64,000 nt of DNA from Microvenator marinus (GTDB taxonomy: Bacteria; Myxococcota_A; Bradymonadia; Bradymonadales; Bradymonadaceae). This document shows, one piece after another, positions 16,717 to 25,860 of this stretch; positions within the stretch are counted from its first letter, which is position 1; each line of letters opens with the position of its first letter. The DNA is taken from positions 186,001 to 250,000 of the forward strand of contig NZ_CP042467.1 in assembly GCF_007993755.1 (NCBI RefSeq), in the 5' to 3' direction. Made by a program: the position numbers and the translations under genes. The notes beneath the pieces were generated by a model, which was not told where the DNA came from, did no database searches, and was given only the letters and a program-made list of their open reading frames with translations.

Positions 16717-17751
16717 ATGAAGGCAGATGGTGTACTACTTGTAAATTTGGGTTCTCCGGATTCGACCGATGTGCCCGACGTGCGCCGTTATTTGCGCGAA
16801 TTTCTTTCGGACGATCGTGTTCTGGACGCGCCAAAACTGATTCAGCAAGCAGTCTTGAACCTCACGATCCTTCCGTTTCGGCCGAAGAAGACGGCGGAGG
16901 CCTACTCTACAATCTGGACTGACGAAGGCTCGCCGCTGATTATCTCGACCGAAGAGATCGCCCAAAAGCTGCGGGAAAGGCTAGATATCCCTGTTGAGAT
17001 CGGGATGCGATATGGAAACCCGTCGTCTGAACAGGGTGTGATGAAGCTTTTGGCAAAGGGCGTGAGGAGGATTTTCTTGATCCCCTTGTACCCTCATTAC
17101 GCCATGTCGTCCTATGAGACAGCTGTGGTTAAGGTGCAGGAAGTCGTCGCCAAAGTGGCGCCTGACGTGGACCTAGTGGTCCAGCCGCCGTTCTTCAATG
17201 ACCCGCGCTACGTGGACGCGTTGGTCAAGCACACACAACCGTTCTTGGAGGAGGACTACGACCTCCTACTCTTTAGCTACCACGGCATTCCGGAGCGTCA
17301 TTTGCGAAAGAGCGACCCATCGCACGCATATTGTCTGGCGGATCCTAGGTGCTGCGAGAAGACGCATCCGGCCCACGCCACGTGTTATCGCGCTCAAGTC
17401 TTTGCGACGTCAAGGCTTTTTGCCGAGCGCGCTGGGATTCCTCGTGAGAAATGGCACCTGACGTTTCAGTCCCGGCTCGGGCGCGATCCGTGGCTCAAGC
17501 CTTATACCGATATGGAACTCGAAGCGTTTCCGAGCCGCGGGTTCAAACGCATTGTCGTGATGTGTCCGGCGTTTATCTCGGATTGTTTGGAGACGCTCGA
17601 GGAGATCGCGGAAGAAGGCAAAGAGTGCTTCATTGAGGCTGGCGGTCTGGATTTTCGATACGCGCCGTGCCTAAACGACTCCGACGCTTTTATCGATGTG
17701 CTTGAGGGCTTTGTGGGTGATTTCCGCGAAGGAGTTCTAGAGTCCGCCTGA
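16717..17751 (+). CDS. hemH: Ferrochelatase with internal four-cysteine segment
   Basis: A 344-residue ferrochelatase inserting ferrous iron into protoporphyrin IX, the last step of the operon. Conserved features: LLVNLGSPDS at the start, SYHGIPERH with the catalytic His189, FQSRLGRDPWLKPYT, and a C-terminal FISDCLETLEEI with the acidic metal-path residues. Cys206, Cys212, Cys213 and Cys223 cluster in a short internal segment (bases 17332-17385). From family knowledge, the Myxococcus xanthus-type ferrochelatases bind a [2Fe-2S] cluster through four internal cysteines of this pattern, so the same is inferred. The gene follows the hemG stop by 36 nt and ends the operon. Confidence 0.96.
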   Translation: MKADGVLLVNLGSPDSTDVPDVRRYLREFLSDDRVLDAPKLIQQAVLNLTILPFRPKKTAEAYSTIWTDEGSPLIISTEEIAQKLRERLDIPVEIGMRYGNPSSEQGVMKLLAKGVRRIFLIPLYPHYAMSSYETAVVKVQEVVAKVAPDVDLVVQPPFFNDPRYVDALVKHTQPFLEEDYDLLLFSYHGIPERHLRKSDPSHAYCLADPRCCEKTHPAHATCYRAQVFATSRLFAERAGIPREKWHLTFQSRLGRDPWLKPYTDMELEAFPSRGFKRIVVMCPAFISDCLETLEEIAEEGKECFIEAGGLDFRYAPCLNDSDAFIDVLEGFVGDFREGVLESA

Positions 17752-17770
17752 ACTAGGATTTTAATGGGGC

Positions 17771-17799
17771 TTGACAAGTTCCGAGGGAATGCCTACTTT
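17771..17799 (+). promoter_or_regulatory. Promoter of the rimP-nusA-infB operon
   Basis: A perfect -35 TTGACA (17771-17776), a 17-nt spacer and a -10-like TACTTT (17794-17799; 4 of 6). Initiation near 17806 would give a leader of about 130 nt before rimP. It is the best-looking sigma70-type promoter in the window, and its position between hemH and rimP marks the start of a new transcription unit. Confidence 0.65.
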
Positions 17800-17888
17800 C
17801 CCCGCGCTTGACCGACCTAAAGGTTGTGTCGAGTACGAGCGGAGCGTCCACCCGACACCGCGCGTTAAAGTTTCGCGACCTTTTTGCG

Positions 17889-17915
17889 AAGTGGGTTTTT
17901 TAACCCGCTTTTTTT
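17889..17915 (+). terminator. Intrinsic terminator/attenuator in the rimP leader
   Basis: A 9-bp stem (17889-17897 with 17902-17910, one G-U pair) with a 4-nt loop and a run of T (17909-17915). It lies about 85 nt downstream of the promoter start point and 24 nt before the rimP ATG, so it terminates transcripts from the operon's own promoter before the first gene, unless antitermination occurs. It could also stop hem operon readthrough. Leader attenuation controlling rimP-nusA is known in other bacteria; that it occurs here is inferred. Confidence 0.7.
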
Positions 17916-17938
17916 ATTGCCTAAATTGAACACGTTTC

Positions 17939-18481
17939 ATGGCTAAACGAAGAAAAAAACCACAAGATCGTCCTCGCGAGGAACGCCGTCCTGTCGTGCC
18001 GCTTGAGCAAAGCGTGATCGAGGAATTGGATGGGTGGTGTGAAGAAGCAGCCGCCGCTCAAGAATTGGTCTGGTTTGATACCGAGGTCAATTCGGGCTGG
18101 GTAATTCGCGTGTACGTAGATCGTCCGGGTGCTACAGGAGAGCCGGGCACAGGTGTGACGATCGATGAGTGCGTCAAGGTGAGCCGGTACCTCGAAGGTA
18201 TTTTGGACGCCGACCCACGCGTTCCCGACCACTACCGGTTGGAAGTCTCGTCTCCTGGCGTTGAGAGAGCAATCGGCTCGCTCCGGCAGGCGGGCCTGGT
18301 AATCGGGCGAACGATTAAAGTTGTTACGCGGGAGCCAATCGAAGGGCAAAACGTCTTCGAAGGCACGCTAGAAGCCGTTGAAGGCGAAAAACTAAAGATT
18401 CAAGGCGAAGATACTCACGAGATTTCGTGGTCCGACGTCGCAAAAGCTAGACTGACATTTGATTTTGCAGGAGCCAAGTAA
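17939..18481 (+). CDS. rimP: Ribosome maturation factor RimP
   Basis: A 180-residue protein needed for 30S subunit maturation. After a basic start (MAKRRKKPQDR) the two-domain RimP layout is visible: the N-terminal alpha/beta domain with LVWFDTEVNSGWVIRVYVDRPG and GVTIDECVKVSRYLEGILD, the conserved YRLEVSSPGVERAI, and the C-terminal SH3-like barrel with VFEGTLEAVEGEKLKI. It is the first gene of the translation/transcription operon; its TAA shares one base with the nusA ATG. Confidence 0.95.
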   Translation: MAKRRKKPQDRPREERRPVVPLEQSVIEELDGWCEEAAAAQELVWFDTEVNSGWVIRVYVDRPGATGEPGTGVTIDECVKVSRYLEGILDADPRVPDHYRLEVSSPGVERAIGSLRQAGLVIGRTIKVVTREPIEGQNVFEGTLEAVEGEKLKIQGEDTHEISWSDVAKARLTFDFAGAK

Positions 18482-20178
18482 TGGAAAGCCTCATACAAGA
18501 AGTAGATCGTATTGCGAAAGATAAAGGTATCGATCGCAATATCCTCGTTGACACGCTGGAAGCGGCGATTTTGACAGCTGCGCGCCGCACGTTTGGCCAG
18601 CAACGAGAGATCGAGGCGAAGTTCAACGAGGACACCGGTACGGTGGAACTCTTCCAAATCATCTCTGTGGTGAACGACGTCGAGAACGAGTTTCGCGAAG
18701 TCGAACTCGACGACATTCGCGCCGCTGGCTTCAAGGCTGAAGTGGGTGACGAACTTCTCTTCCCTATCTATTATTTGCCACAAGACCGCGAGCGCGCGAA
18801 GAAGGCGGATGAGAAGTACGGAAAGTTGCTTGGGATCAACACCTACAATGCGACCTTTGGTCGCATCGCCGCTCAAACCGCAAAGCAAGTCATTATTCAA
18901 AGAATGCGTGAAGCCGAGCGTGACATCATCTTCAACGAGTTCAAATCTCGTGTTGGAGAGATGGTCACGGGCATGGTTCGACGTTTCGAAAAGGGCGACA
19001 TCATTATAGACCTCGGTCGAACCGATGCTATCCTTCCTCGTCGCGAGCAGATGCCGAAAGAGACCTACCGCCCTGGCGACCGCGTTCAAGCGATGATCAA
19101 AGAAATCCGTCGCTCAAGCCGTGACCCACAGGTGGTCCTCACGCGCGCCGATCCTCAGCTTCTCTTCCGTCTCTTTGAAGCGGAAGTTCCAGAAATTTAT
19201 GAGCAAATCGTGCGCATCGTGGCCGTGGCTCGTGAGCCGGGTGTGCGAAGCAAAGTAGCTGTTTACAGCCGTGACTCGGACGTCGATCCCGTGGGTGCCT
19301 GTGTGGGTATGCGCGGATCGCGCGTGCAAGCTGTGGTGCAAGAGCTCCGTGGGGAGAAGATCGACATTGTACCTTACGTCGAGGATACAGCCCGCTTTGT
19401 GTGTAACGCGATTAGCCCTGCTGAAGTTTCAAAGGTGCTCATCGACGAGACGAATATGACGATGGAGCTCATCGTTCCTGATGACCAGCTGAGCCTTGCG
19501 ATCGGCCGTGGTGGTCAAAACGTGCGTCTTGCCGCACAGCTGACGGGTTGGAATCTCGATATCATCAGTGAGACACGTCTGCGAAACATGATGGCGGACG
19601 CGCGCAACAACTTGCTCGAGTTTGATGGTGTCACCGAAGACATGATCGATACGCTCTTCTCGCTTGGCTACAACAAGCTTGAGCACATCGCGATGGCTGA
19701 GATTGCTGAGCTCGCTCAGATTCCCGGCTACACGGCAGATGCTGCTGAGAAGATCATCAAAGCTTCGGAAGAGATTCTTGCTCGTCCGACTCGCAAAGAT
19801 GGCACCGAACTCACTCCGGAAGAGCGTGAGCGTAAGGTGCTTGAGCAAGTACGTGGTGTCGGTGAGAAGGTTGCGGAAGCCCTCTATAACAAGGGTTACA
19901 AGACCATCGAGCACATCGCGTTTGCTGAAGATACAGTGAAAATGGCTGAAGAAGCTGAGCTTCCAACGAAGAAAGGAAAGCAGATTCAAAAGGCTGCCGT
20001 CGAGCACCTTCTGAAGGCTCTGCGTGTCGATGCTGAAGGGCTTGAAGCCTACAAAGTGAAGTTCTTTGAGAAGTTGGAGAAAGCGGCGATTGCTGCCGCC
20101 GAAGCTGCTGCCGCAGCAGCTGCTGAAGCCGATAATGAAGACGCTGGCGACGAGAGCGCTAGTGGTGAAGAGGAGTGA
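18481..20178 (+). CDS. nusA: Transcription termination/antitermination protein NusA
   Basis: A 565-residue RNA polymerase-associated factor that modulates pausing, termination and antitermination. Domains in order: N-terminal polymerase-binding domain (about 1-125), S1 (about 135-200, MVTGMVRRFEKGDIIIDLG), KH1 (ACVGMRGSRVQAVVQEL) and KH2 (LAIGRGGQNVRLAAQLTGW) to about 350, then two C-terminal helix-hairpin-helix-like repeats (LFSLGYNKLEHIAMA near 395, LYNKGYKTIEHIAFA near 467), and an Ala/Glu/Asp-rich tail. The C-terminal repeats make it longer than Gram-positive NusA. A leader terminator upstream (17889-17915) offers a plausible site for autoregulation. Confidence 0.97.
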   Translation: MESLIQEVDRIAKDKGIDRNILVDTLEAAILTAARRTFGQQREIEAKFNEDTGTVELFQIISVVNDVENEFREVELDDIRAAGFKAEVGDELLFPIYYLPQDRERAKKADEKYGKLLGINTYNATFGRIAAQTAKQVIIQRMREAERDIIFNEFKSRVGEMVTGMVRRFEKGDIIIDLGRTDAILPRREQMPKETYRPGDRVQAMIKEIRRSSRDPQVVLTRADPQLLFRLFEAEVPEIYEQIVRIVAVAREPGVRSKVAVYSRDSDVDPVGACVGMRGSRVQAVVQELRGEKIDIVPYVEDTARFVCNAISPAEVSKVLIDETNMTMELIVPDDQLSLAIGRGGQNVRLAAQLTGWNLDIISETRLRNMMADARNNLLEFDGVTEDMIDTLFSLGYNKLEHIAMAEIAELAQIPGYTADAAEKIIKASEEILARPTRKDGTELTPEERERKVLEQVRGVGEKVAEALYNKGYKTIEHIAFAEDTVKMAEEAELPTKKGKQIQKAAVEHLLKALRVDAEGLEAYKVKFFEKLEKAAIAAAEAAAAAAAEADNEDAGDESASGEEE

Positions 20179-20184
20179 GACTAC

Positions 20185-20772
20185 GTGAAGACAGACCCAG
20201 AACAACCCATGCGCAAATGCGTAGGTGGTGGGGGCGAATGGCCCAGAGAGGCGCTAGAGCGCTTTATATGGGACGAGCGCGTCGGATTGATTTTCGATGC
20301 GCGACGTAAGGCCCCGGGTCGAGGTGCGTGGCTAAAGCCCGACTCCAAGACGCTTAAGAAGGCTTGCGAGTCGGGATTCTCTCGAGCATTTAAAACAAAA
20401 GTGCAAGCGTCGCCTGGCGAGATTGCCTCCGTGATGCGAGAGGGGATCGAGACGCGATTGCGAGAACATCTCTTGGCTGCGATCCGATCGAAGCAGGCAT
20501 GGACAGGAGGTCCAGCTGTGGAGGAAGGGATGAAGCGCGACGATGTGCAATTGTTGTTGGTGGCAAAGAACGCTGGGGAGTCGACGCATAAGAAGTTTGT
20601 GTCGAATGCTGAGCGCAAAGAAATCCCATATGTGATCGCCATGGAGGCGGAATCATTGGGGCGACTCATGGGCCGTGACCGAGTCGCAGTCCTGGGTTTA
20701 ACCGGGGATTTGGCCCGGAAGATAGAAGTGGATGTGGCGCATCTAGAAACGCTGAATGCGTTTGAGGGTTGA
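20185..20772 (+). CDS. YlxR (DUF448) domain fused to an L7Ae-like RNA-binding domain
   Basis: A 195-residue protein. The first half is YlxR: RKCVGGGGEWPREALERF, GLIFDARRKAPGRGAW and GFSRAFK give the standard C-motif, PGRGAW signature and basic end. The usual second Cys of the CVGC motif is Gly here. The second half (about 105-190) reads like an L7Ae/L30e K-turn-binding domain: LLLVAKNAGESTHKKFV, a central variable loop, and LGRLMGRDRVAVLGL. In Gram-positives these are two neighbouring genes, ylxR and ylxQ, in the same place of the nusA-infB operon; here they are joined. The GTG start at 20185 is 6 nt after nusA; an in-frame ATG eight codons in (MRKC) is the alternative. Probable role is RNA or nucleoid binding; not established. 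Confidence 0.85.
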   Translation: MKTDPEQPMRKCVGGGGEWPREALERFIWDERVGLIFDARRKAPGRGAWLKPDSKTLKKACESGFSRAFKTKVQASPGEIASVMREGIETRLREHLLAAIRSKQAWTGGPAVEEGMKRDDVQLLLVAKNAGESTHKKFVSNAERKEIPYVIAMEAESLGRLMGRDRVAVLGLTGDLARKIEVDVAHLETLNAFEG

Positions 20773-20871
20773 AGCCCAAAGAGATGCGCTGTATGGAGTC
20801 TCCGCCGTGAGATTCCAGGTGAGGAATCAAGTTAAGCTGTGACCACAAGGTGGTCGCAGAATGGAGTACAG

Positions 20872-23580
20872 ATGTCGAAACAGCGCCGCGTATATGAGTT
20901 AGCCCGAGACCTCGGGTTGAACAAACAGGAGTTGGTGACGCGGATCAATGAGATGGGTCTCGGAATCCCGAACGTCAACCAGATGAGTTGGTTGAGCGAA
21001 AGTGACGTCGCTAAGATTAAGAAGGCCGTTGCTGGTGGAGCCGAAGAAGAGCCGGAAGTTGCGGCGCCCTCGAAGAAGAAGTCCTCCAAGAAGAAGGCGG
21101 AGCCGGTAGAAGTTGCCGCTGCGCCTGACGCTGAAGATGAGCCTTCGCCCGTTGTTCCAGTTCGCAGACGCAAAAAGGTCGAGGAGACCGAGGCGGACGA
21201 TATTTTCGCTCCGATGGCTCGTCGTGTCGTGACCGAGGAGCCGAAGGCTGAAGAACCGAAGGTCGAAGAGCCGAAGGTTGAAGAACCCGTGGTTGCTGAA
21301 GCGCCAGAAACGGCAGTCGAAGAAGCTCCTGAACCGAAGGCCGAAGAGCCAACGGTCGAAGAGCCTGTGGTTGCTGAAACCCCTGAAGAACCAAAGGTCG
21401 AAGAAGCTCCGAAGGTCGAGGACGCCGCTCCGGCTGCCCCTTCAGAGCCCAAGGTTGAGAAGACTCCTGAGGTGGCCGCGCCACGCGCACGCAGGGCGGA
21501 AAAGCCCGAAGGCGAAGGCGCAAAGATCATTCAGAAGGGTCCCGAGAAGCCACGTCAGGGTGCGCAAATTTTGGGGACGATTTCTCAGACCGTGCTGATC
21601 GAGCGACTTCAAGCGGAAGGGAAGGATTTCTCACCAGGGCCAAAACGTGCCACAGGTAAGCAAGACAATACCGGCAGGTCCAAGCGTGTGGTCGAGGGAC
21701 GAGACCTCTACGACGCAAAGTCACGGCGCCAGACCAAAGGTCGCCAAAAGGGCGGGAAAGACAATAAGAAGTCTTCAACGCCACAACCGGTTGCTGCACC
21801 GCAGGCTGAGCACAAAAAGGTCATCCGTATTGAGGATGCCATCACAGTGGGCGACCTCGCGCACCAAATGGGCGTCAAGGCTGGTCAGGTTGCCATGAAG
21901 CTGCTCGAGGGCGGCATGATGGCCAACGTGAACACCGTGCTCGACTTTGATACGTCGGCGTTGATGGCCGAGGAGTTTGGCTACACCGTTGAGAACGTTG
22001 CGTTCGATATCACGCAGTTCTACGACACCACGCCGGACCCTGAAGAAACCCTTCAATCACGTCCTCCTGTTGTCACCGTCATGGGTCACGTTGACCACGG
22101 TAAGACCTCGTTGCTCGATGCTATCCGTAGTTCGACAGTGGCGTCCGGCGAGGCAGGTGGTATTACCCAGCATATCGGTGCTTATCAGGTACAGGCTGGG
22201 AAGAACCTCATTACGTTCCTCGATACACCGGGCCACGAGGCCTTCACTGCGCTCCGCGCTCGTGGAGCTCAGGCAACCGATATCGTGATTCTCGTGGTTG
22301 CGGCGGATGACGGTGTGATGCCTCAGACCGTTGAAGCCATCAATCACGCGAAGGACGCTGGGGTTCCAGTGGTCGTCGCGATCAATAAGATCGACAAAGA
22401 AGGCGCGAACCCAGACCGCATTCGTCAAGCTCTCTCAGAGTATGACTTGCTGCCTGAGGAGTGGGGCGGAAAGACGCTTTACGTCGAGGTCAGTGCGAAG
22501 CAAATGTTGAATATCGACGGTCTCGTCGACACCATCATGCTCCAAACCGAGCTTGAGGAGTTGCGTGCAAATCCAGACCGAGATGCGCAAGGTGTGGTTA
22601 TCGAAGCCGAACTGGACGTGGGACGTGGTCCTGTCGCGACCTTGCTCGTGCAGCGCGGAACCCTTAAGCCTGGTGATATCGTGGTCAGCGGCCAGTACTA
22701 CGGCCGTGTTAGAACCATGAACGATGAACGTCGTCGCTCCGTGAAGACCGCCATTCCGAGTCAGCCTGTGGAAATCACGGGTATCGGTGGTGTGCCTGAA
22801 GCAGGCGAGCCGTTCTTCGTCGTGACTGACGAGAAGGATGCTCGTCGAATCACACAATTCGTCATCGAAAGGCGTAAGAAGGAAGAAATGGCATCGAGGG
22901 CGAAGGAGTCCTCGGCAACCAGCCTTGACGATCTTTCTGCGATGATTCGCGAAGGCGAACTCAAAGAGCTCAAAGTCATCATCAAAGGTGATGTGCAGGG
23001 CTCCGTTGAGGCCCTCAAAGAGTCGTTCTCGAAGATCGGCAACGAAGAGGTTGCGGTCAAAGTTATTCACAACGCGGTTGGTGGAATCACCGAGAACGAT
23101 GTGAACCTTGCGGCATCCTCGTCCGAATCGAGCCTCGTGATTGGCTTCAATGTACGCGCCGATCCACGCGCTCAAGAGATGGCAGAGAAGTACGGCGTGA
23201 GAATTCTCACGTTCAGTATCATCTACGACGCCATCGACCGTATCCGCGGGATTCTCGAAGGTATGCTCGCTCCAATCGTGGAAGAGCATGTCATCGGCAA
23301 GGTGGACGTTCGTGAGGTCTTCTCTTCACCGAAAGCCGGTACTATCGCGGGCTCTTACGTCCTCGACGGTATTGTTCGCAGGAATGCCAAGGCTCGTTTG
23401 AAGCGTGGTGAGAAGGTTGTTGTCGATACAACGATCAGCTCTCTTCGCCGCTTCAAGGACGACGTCAAGGAAGTCCGTGCTGGCTTTGAATGCGGTCTTT
23501 CTCTCCATAACTTCAACGATATTCGTGTAGGTGACATCGTTGAAGCCTATGAATTGAAGGAAGTTGCTGCGAAGCTCTGA
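20872..23580 (+). CDS. infB: Translation initiation factor IF-2
   Basis: A 902-residue GTPase that brings initiator tRNA to the 30S subunit. Domains: an N-terminal IF2N module ([18 protein letters not shown]), a long acidic Pro/Glu/Val/Ala linker with EEPKVEEP-type repeats, a basic segment, a second IF2N-like module (about 320-380), the G domain with [15 protein letters not shown] (near 403), DTPGHEAF and NKID, then domains II-IV to the C-terminus. The start ATG at 20872 has GGAG 6 nt upstream and begins [10 protein letters not shown] as in other IF2N domains; an earlier in-frame GTG (20839) adds 11 residues with no family match. Confidence 0.97.
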   Translation: MSKQRRVYELARDLGLNKQELVTRINEMGLGIPNVNQMSWLSESDVAKIKKAVAGGAEEEPEVAAPSKKKSSKKKAEPVEVAAAPDAEDEPSPVVPVRRRKKVEETEADDIFAPMARRVVTEEPKAEEPKVEEPKVEEPVVAEAPETAVEEAPEPKAEEPTVEEPVVAETPEEPKVEEAPKVEDAAPAAPSEPKVEKTPEVAAPRARRAEKPEGEGAKIIQKGPEKPRQGAQILGTISQTVLIERLQAEGKDFSPGPKRATGKQDNTGRSKRVVEGRDLYDAKSRRQTKGRQKGGKDNKKSSTPQPVAAPQAEHKKVIRIEDAITVGDLAHQMGVKAGQVAMKLLEGGMMANVNTVLDFDTSALMAEEFGYTVENVAFDITQFYDTTPDPEETLQSRPPVVTVMGHVDHGKTSLLDAIRSSTVASGEAGGITQHIGAYQVQAGKNLITFLDTPGHEAFTALRARGAQATDIVILVVAADDGVMPQTVEAINHAKDAGVPVVVAINKIDKEGANPDRIRQALSEYDLLPEEWGGKTLYVEVSAKQMLNIDGLVDTIMLQTELEELRANPDRDAQGVVIEAELDVGRGPVATLLVQRGTLKPGDIVVSGQYYGRVRTMNDERRRSVKTAIPSQPVEITGIGGVPEAGEPFFVVTDEKDARRITQFVIERRKKEEMASRAKESSATSLDDLSAMIREGELKELKVIIKGDVQGSVEALKESFSKIGNEEVAVKVIHNAVGGITENDVNLAASSSESSLVIGFNVRADPRAQEMAEKYGVRILTFSIIYDAIDRIRGILEGMLAPIVEEHVIGKVDVREVFSSPKAGTIAGSYVLDGIVRRNAKARLKRGEKVVVDTTISSLRRFKDDVKEVRAGFECGLSLHNFNDIRVGDIVEAYELKEVAAKL
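21235..21420 (+). repeat. Degenerate tandem repeat in the infB linker
   Basis: Within infB, codons for E-E-P-K-V/A repeat roughly every 15 nt with variation (GAAGAGCCGAAGGTT-like units), encoding an acidic flexible linker between the IF2N modules. Such low-complexity linkers vary in length among strains. It is coding sequence and not a mobile or CRISPR repeat. Confidence 0.7.
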
Positions 23581-23586
23581 GGTCTT

Positions 23587-23958
23587 GTGAAGAGTAAACG
23601 CTCCTATAGCCGCGCGACGCGCGTAGCCCAGAATATCCTGGAAGTCGCAGCGAGTCTCCTGATGTCGGAAGTCAAGGATCCTCGAATTGAGCATGTACAG
23701 CTCAATGAGGTAAAACTGACTCCCGACCTCAGGATTGCTAAGGTCTATTACATCTTGATCGACTCCGATAAGTTCGATGAAGAGGCCCAAACAGGACTTG
23801 AGAGCTGCGCTGGCTTTGTTCGCCGTCAGTTAGGTGACCGTCTTGATTTGAGACATATCCCTGAGATTCACTTCATTTGGGATGAATCGGTTCATGAGGG
23901 ACGCCGGATCGAAAAACTCTTGAGTGAAATCAAGTATTCGGATGAGGAAGAGAAATGA
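23587..23958 (+). CDS. rbfA: Ribosome-binding factor A
   Basis: A 123-residue KH-like protein that binds 16S rRNA during 30S maturation and cold adaptation. Recognisable: YSRATRVAQNILEVAASLLMSEVKDPRI at the N-terminus, the strand LRIAKVYYILI, and near the C-terminus LRHIPEIHFIWDESVHEGRRIEKLL. The GTG start at 23587 lies 6 nt after infB and fits the usual MKSKRSYSRA-type beginning. Ends with a 4-nt overlap with the DHH phosphoesterase gene, as in many infB-rbfA-nrnA-truB operons. Confidence 0.95.
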   Translation: MKSKRSYSRATRVAQNILEVAASLLMSEVKDPRIEHVQLNEVKLTPDLRIAKVYYILIDSDKFDEEAQTGLESCAGFVRRQLGDRLDLRHIPEIHFIWDESVHEGRRIEKLLSEIKYSDEEEK

Positions 23959-24905
23959 GGGAAATCCTGGAGCTCATCGCCGAGAACGAGCGCTTCCTGG
24001 TTGTGTCCCACATTTTCCCCGACGGTGACGCCATTGGGTCCACGCTTGCCTTGGGAAAGATTCTGAAGAGGCTCGGTAAAGACGTCGTCTTCTACAATCG
24101 CGATGCGATCCCGTATAATTTTGAGTTCATGCTGGGCGCGGATAGTTGGACACGAGAGCTAGAAGGCGAGACCGAGTTTGACGTTGTCTTCATGCTGGAT
24201 TGTGGCGAGAAAGACCGAATTGGAGAGGTTCCAGACTTCGTTTGGAATGCCAAAGTTGGGGTCATCGACCATCATAAGACCTTCGATCCGGATTTTGCGG
24301 ACGTCTATTATCGAGATGTGAACGCGGCCGCGACGGGTGAGTTGATTTTTAGAATCGGTGAGGATTTGGGCGTGCTCGACTTGGAGATCGCTCGTTGCCT
24401 TTACTGCACTCTCTCTACGGATACCGGGAGCTTCAGGTACTCCAACACGACTCAAACAACCTTCAATATTGCCGGAAGTTTGGTGGCGCTTGGTGTTGAT
24501 CCCTGGGAGATGACCAGCGAAATTTATGAGAACCAGCCTAGAAAACGCCTTGAGCTTTTGGCCAAGGTTCTCTCGACGCTTGAGTTTTCAACGTGTGGTC
24601 GCCTGGCTTTTCTTCAAATCGAAGAGCTTCCGGCACCCGGGGAAGAATCGTTGACCGACGGATTTATCAATTACGCACGTAGCGTGCGCGGGGTTGAAGT
24701 TGCGACCCAGATGACTTGGGACCCTGAGGCAAGCCATTGGCGGATATCTTTCCGGTCTCGTGGCAAAGTGGATGTGAGTGAACTCGCCGCGGGATTCGGC
24801 GGTGGAGGGCACCACAACGCGGCAGGTTGCCGTATCGCCGGAAGCGCTGAGGATGTGCGTGCGGAGCTGACATCGGCATTAGAATCGATGTTAGACGTTC
24901 AATGA
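23955..24905 (+). CDS. nrnA: DHH/DHHA1 phosphoesterase, NrnA-like nanoRNase/pAp phosphatase
   Basis: A 316-residue member of the DHH family that degrades 2-5 nt RNAs and/or dephosphorylates 3'-phosphoadenosine 5'-phosphate. Metal-binding motifs are present: SHIFPDGDAIGS (motif I), FMLDCGEKDR (motif II), VIDHHKTFD (motif III, the DHH), and the C-terminal DHHA1 signature FGGGGHHNAAG near 280. Domain order and length match NrnA. It is linked by 4-nt overlaps to rbfA and truB. A specific choice between oligoribonuclease and pAp phosphatase activity cannot be made from sequence alone; many members do both. Confidence 0.92.
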   Translation: MREILELIAENERFLVVSHIFPDGDAIGSTLALGKILKRLGKDVVFYNRDAIPYNFEFMLGADSWTRELEGETEFDVVFMLDCGEKDRIGEVPDFVWNAKVGVIDHHKTFDPDFADVYYRDVNAAATGELIFRIGEDLGVLDLEIARCLYCTLSTDTGSFRYSNTTQTTFNIAGSLVALGVDPWEMTSEIYENQPRKRLELLAKVLSTLEFSTCGRLAFLQIEELPAPGEESLTDGFINYARSVRGVEVATQMTWDPEASHWRISFRSRGKVDVSELAAGFGGGGHHNAAGCRIAGSAEDVRAELTSALESMLDVQ

Positions 24906-25762
24906 ACGGGCTTTTACTCATCAATAAACCAGAGGGGTTGACGAGCTTCGACGTAGTTCGACGTGTCAAACGAGCAGCATCTACGAAGAAAGTTGGGCAC
25001 GCTGGCACTTTGGACCCGGACGCAACCGGGCTTTTGGTGGTCGCGGTAGGGCAGGGCACACGGCTTTTGAGATACTTGGAGGGTTCTACTAAGGTCTATG
25101 AGTTTGACGTGTTGTTTGGTGCTCAGACCACCACCGACGACCATACGGGCGAGGTTGTAGCGACGAGTGACGTGAGACCCACGTCTGCGGCGGTTGAGCA
25201 AGCGCTGGAGAAGTTTGTGGGGACCATCGTGCAGGTTCCTCCGAAGTACTCGGCAGTACATGTAGACGGGCAGCGTGCTTACGATCTCGCGAGGAAGGAC
25301 GTGGACTTTGAGCTCAAGGGGCGAGAAGTAGAGATTTCTTCGTTTGAGTTTTTGGGGCTTTCTGGCGAACGAGCGAGTTTTCGGGTGCATTGTGGCTCAG
25401 GTACTTACGTACGCTCGCTAGCCCGAGACCTCGCTCTTGAGCTCGGAACCTTGGGGCATACGGCACGCATTCATCGCACCCACGTCCAAGGTTACGAGTT
25501 GTCTGAAGCCTCTAGTCTTGGGGAGATTGAGACGGACGCGGGCAGCTGCATCCTGCCGATGGTCGAGATCCTGAGGGATTTCGAGACGAGGCAATTGGAC
25601 GATGCTGAGGTGGTGGAGATTGGGCATGGTCGAAGCATTGAGTCGAATGGGTGTAGAGATGGAGAGCGGGTGGCCCTGGTGCGTGCCGACGGGGGCTTGA
25701 TGGGCGTCGGGAGAGTGGAAGACGGGCGGGTGTTTCCTGAGCGGGTTGTTGCTGGTACGTAG
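24902..25762 (+). CDS. truB: tRNA pseudouridine-55 synthase
   Basis: A 286-residue enzyme that isomerises U55 in the T-loop of tRNAs. Conserved LLINKPEGLTSFDVV begins the protein, the catalytic Asp38 is in HAGTLDPDATGLL, YSAVHVDGQRAYDLAR and GTYVRSLARDL follow, and a C-terminal PUA-like region includes EIGHGRSIE. The start overlaps nrnA by 4 nt. It is the last gene of the rimP operon here: rpsO and pnp, which often follow truB, are absent, and a lipoprotein gene comes next after 98 nt. A 6-bp inverted repeat (TAGATT...AATCTA) just after the stop could form a weak hairpin. Confidence 0.96.
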   Translation: MNGLLLINKPEGLTSFDVVRRVKRAASTKKVGHAGTLDPDATGLLVVAVGQGTRLLRYLEGSTKVYEFDVLFGAQTTTDDHTGEVVATSDVRPTSAAVEQALEKFVGTIVQVPPKYSAVHVDGQRAYDLARKDVDFELKGREVEISSFEFLGLSGERASFRVHCGSGTYVRSLARDLALELGTLGHTARIHRTHVQGYELSEASSLGEIETDAGSCILPMVEILRDFETRQLDDAEVVEIGHGRSIESNGCRDGERVALVRADGGLMGVGRVEDGRVFPERVVAGT

Positions 25763-25860
25763 ATTCTCGGGATTTCTTAAATCTAATTTTAGGGCGGGCC
25801 GTTTCAGAAGTGTTGTGCAATAGATTTGGTTTCACGAAACTAACGTTCGCAGGAGTTCCC

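Noticed and set aside
17752-17938. A tRNA gene between hemH and rimP, as in E. coli metY
   Set aside because: No cloverleaf, no T-loop GTTCGAATC-type sequence and no CCA end were seen; the region holds only a promoter and hairpin.
21235-21420. Tandem repeats as CRISPR or minisatellite element
   Set aside because: The units are in frame inside infB and encode the well-known acidic IF-2 linker; spacers and unit sequence vary as coding DNA does.
22435-23289. 284-codon minus-strand frame over infB
   Set aside because: IF-2 motifs prove the plus strand is coding; the shadow arises from codon bias of the GTPase and C-terminal domains.
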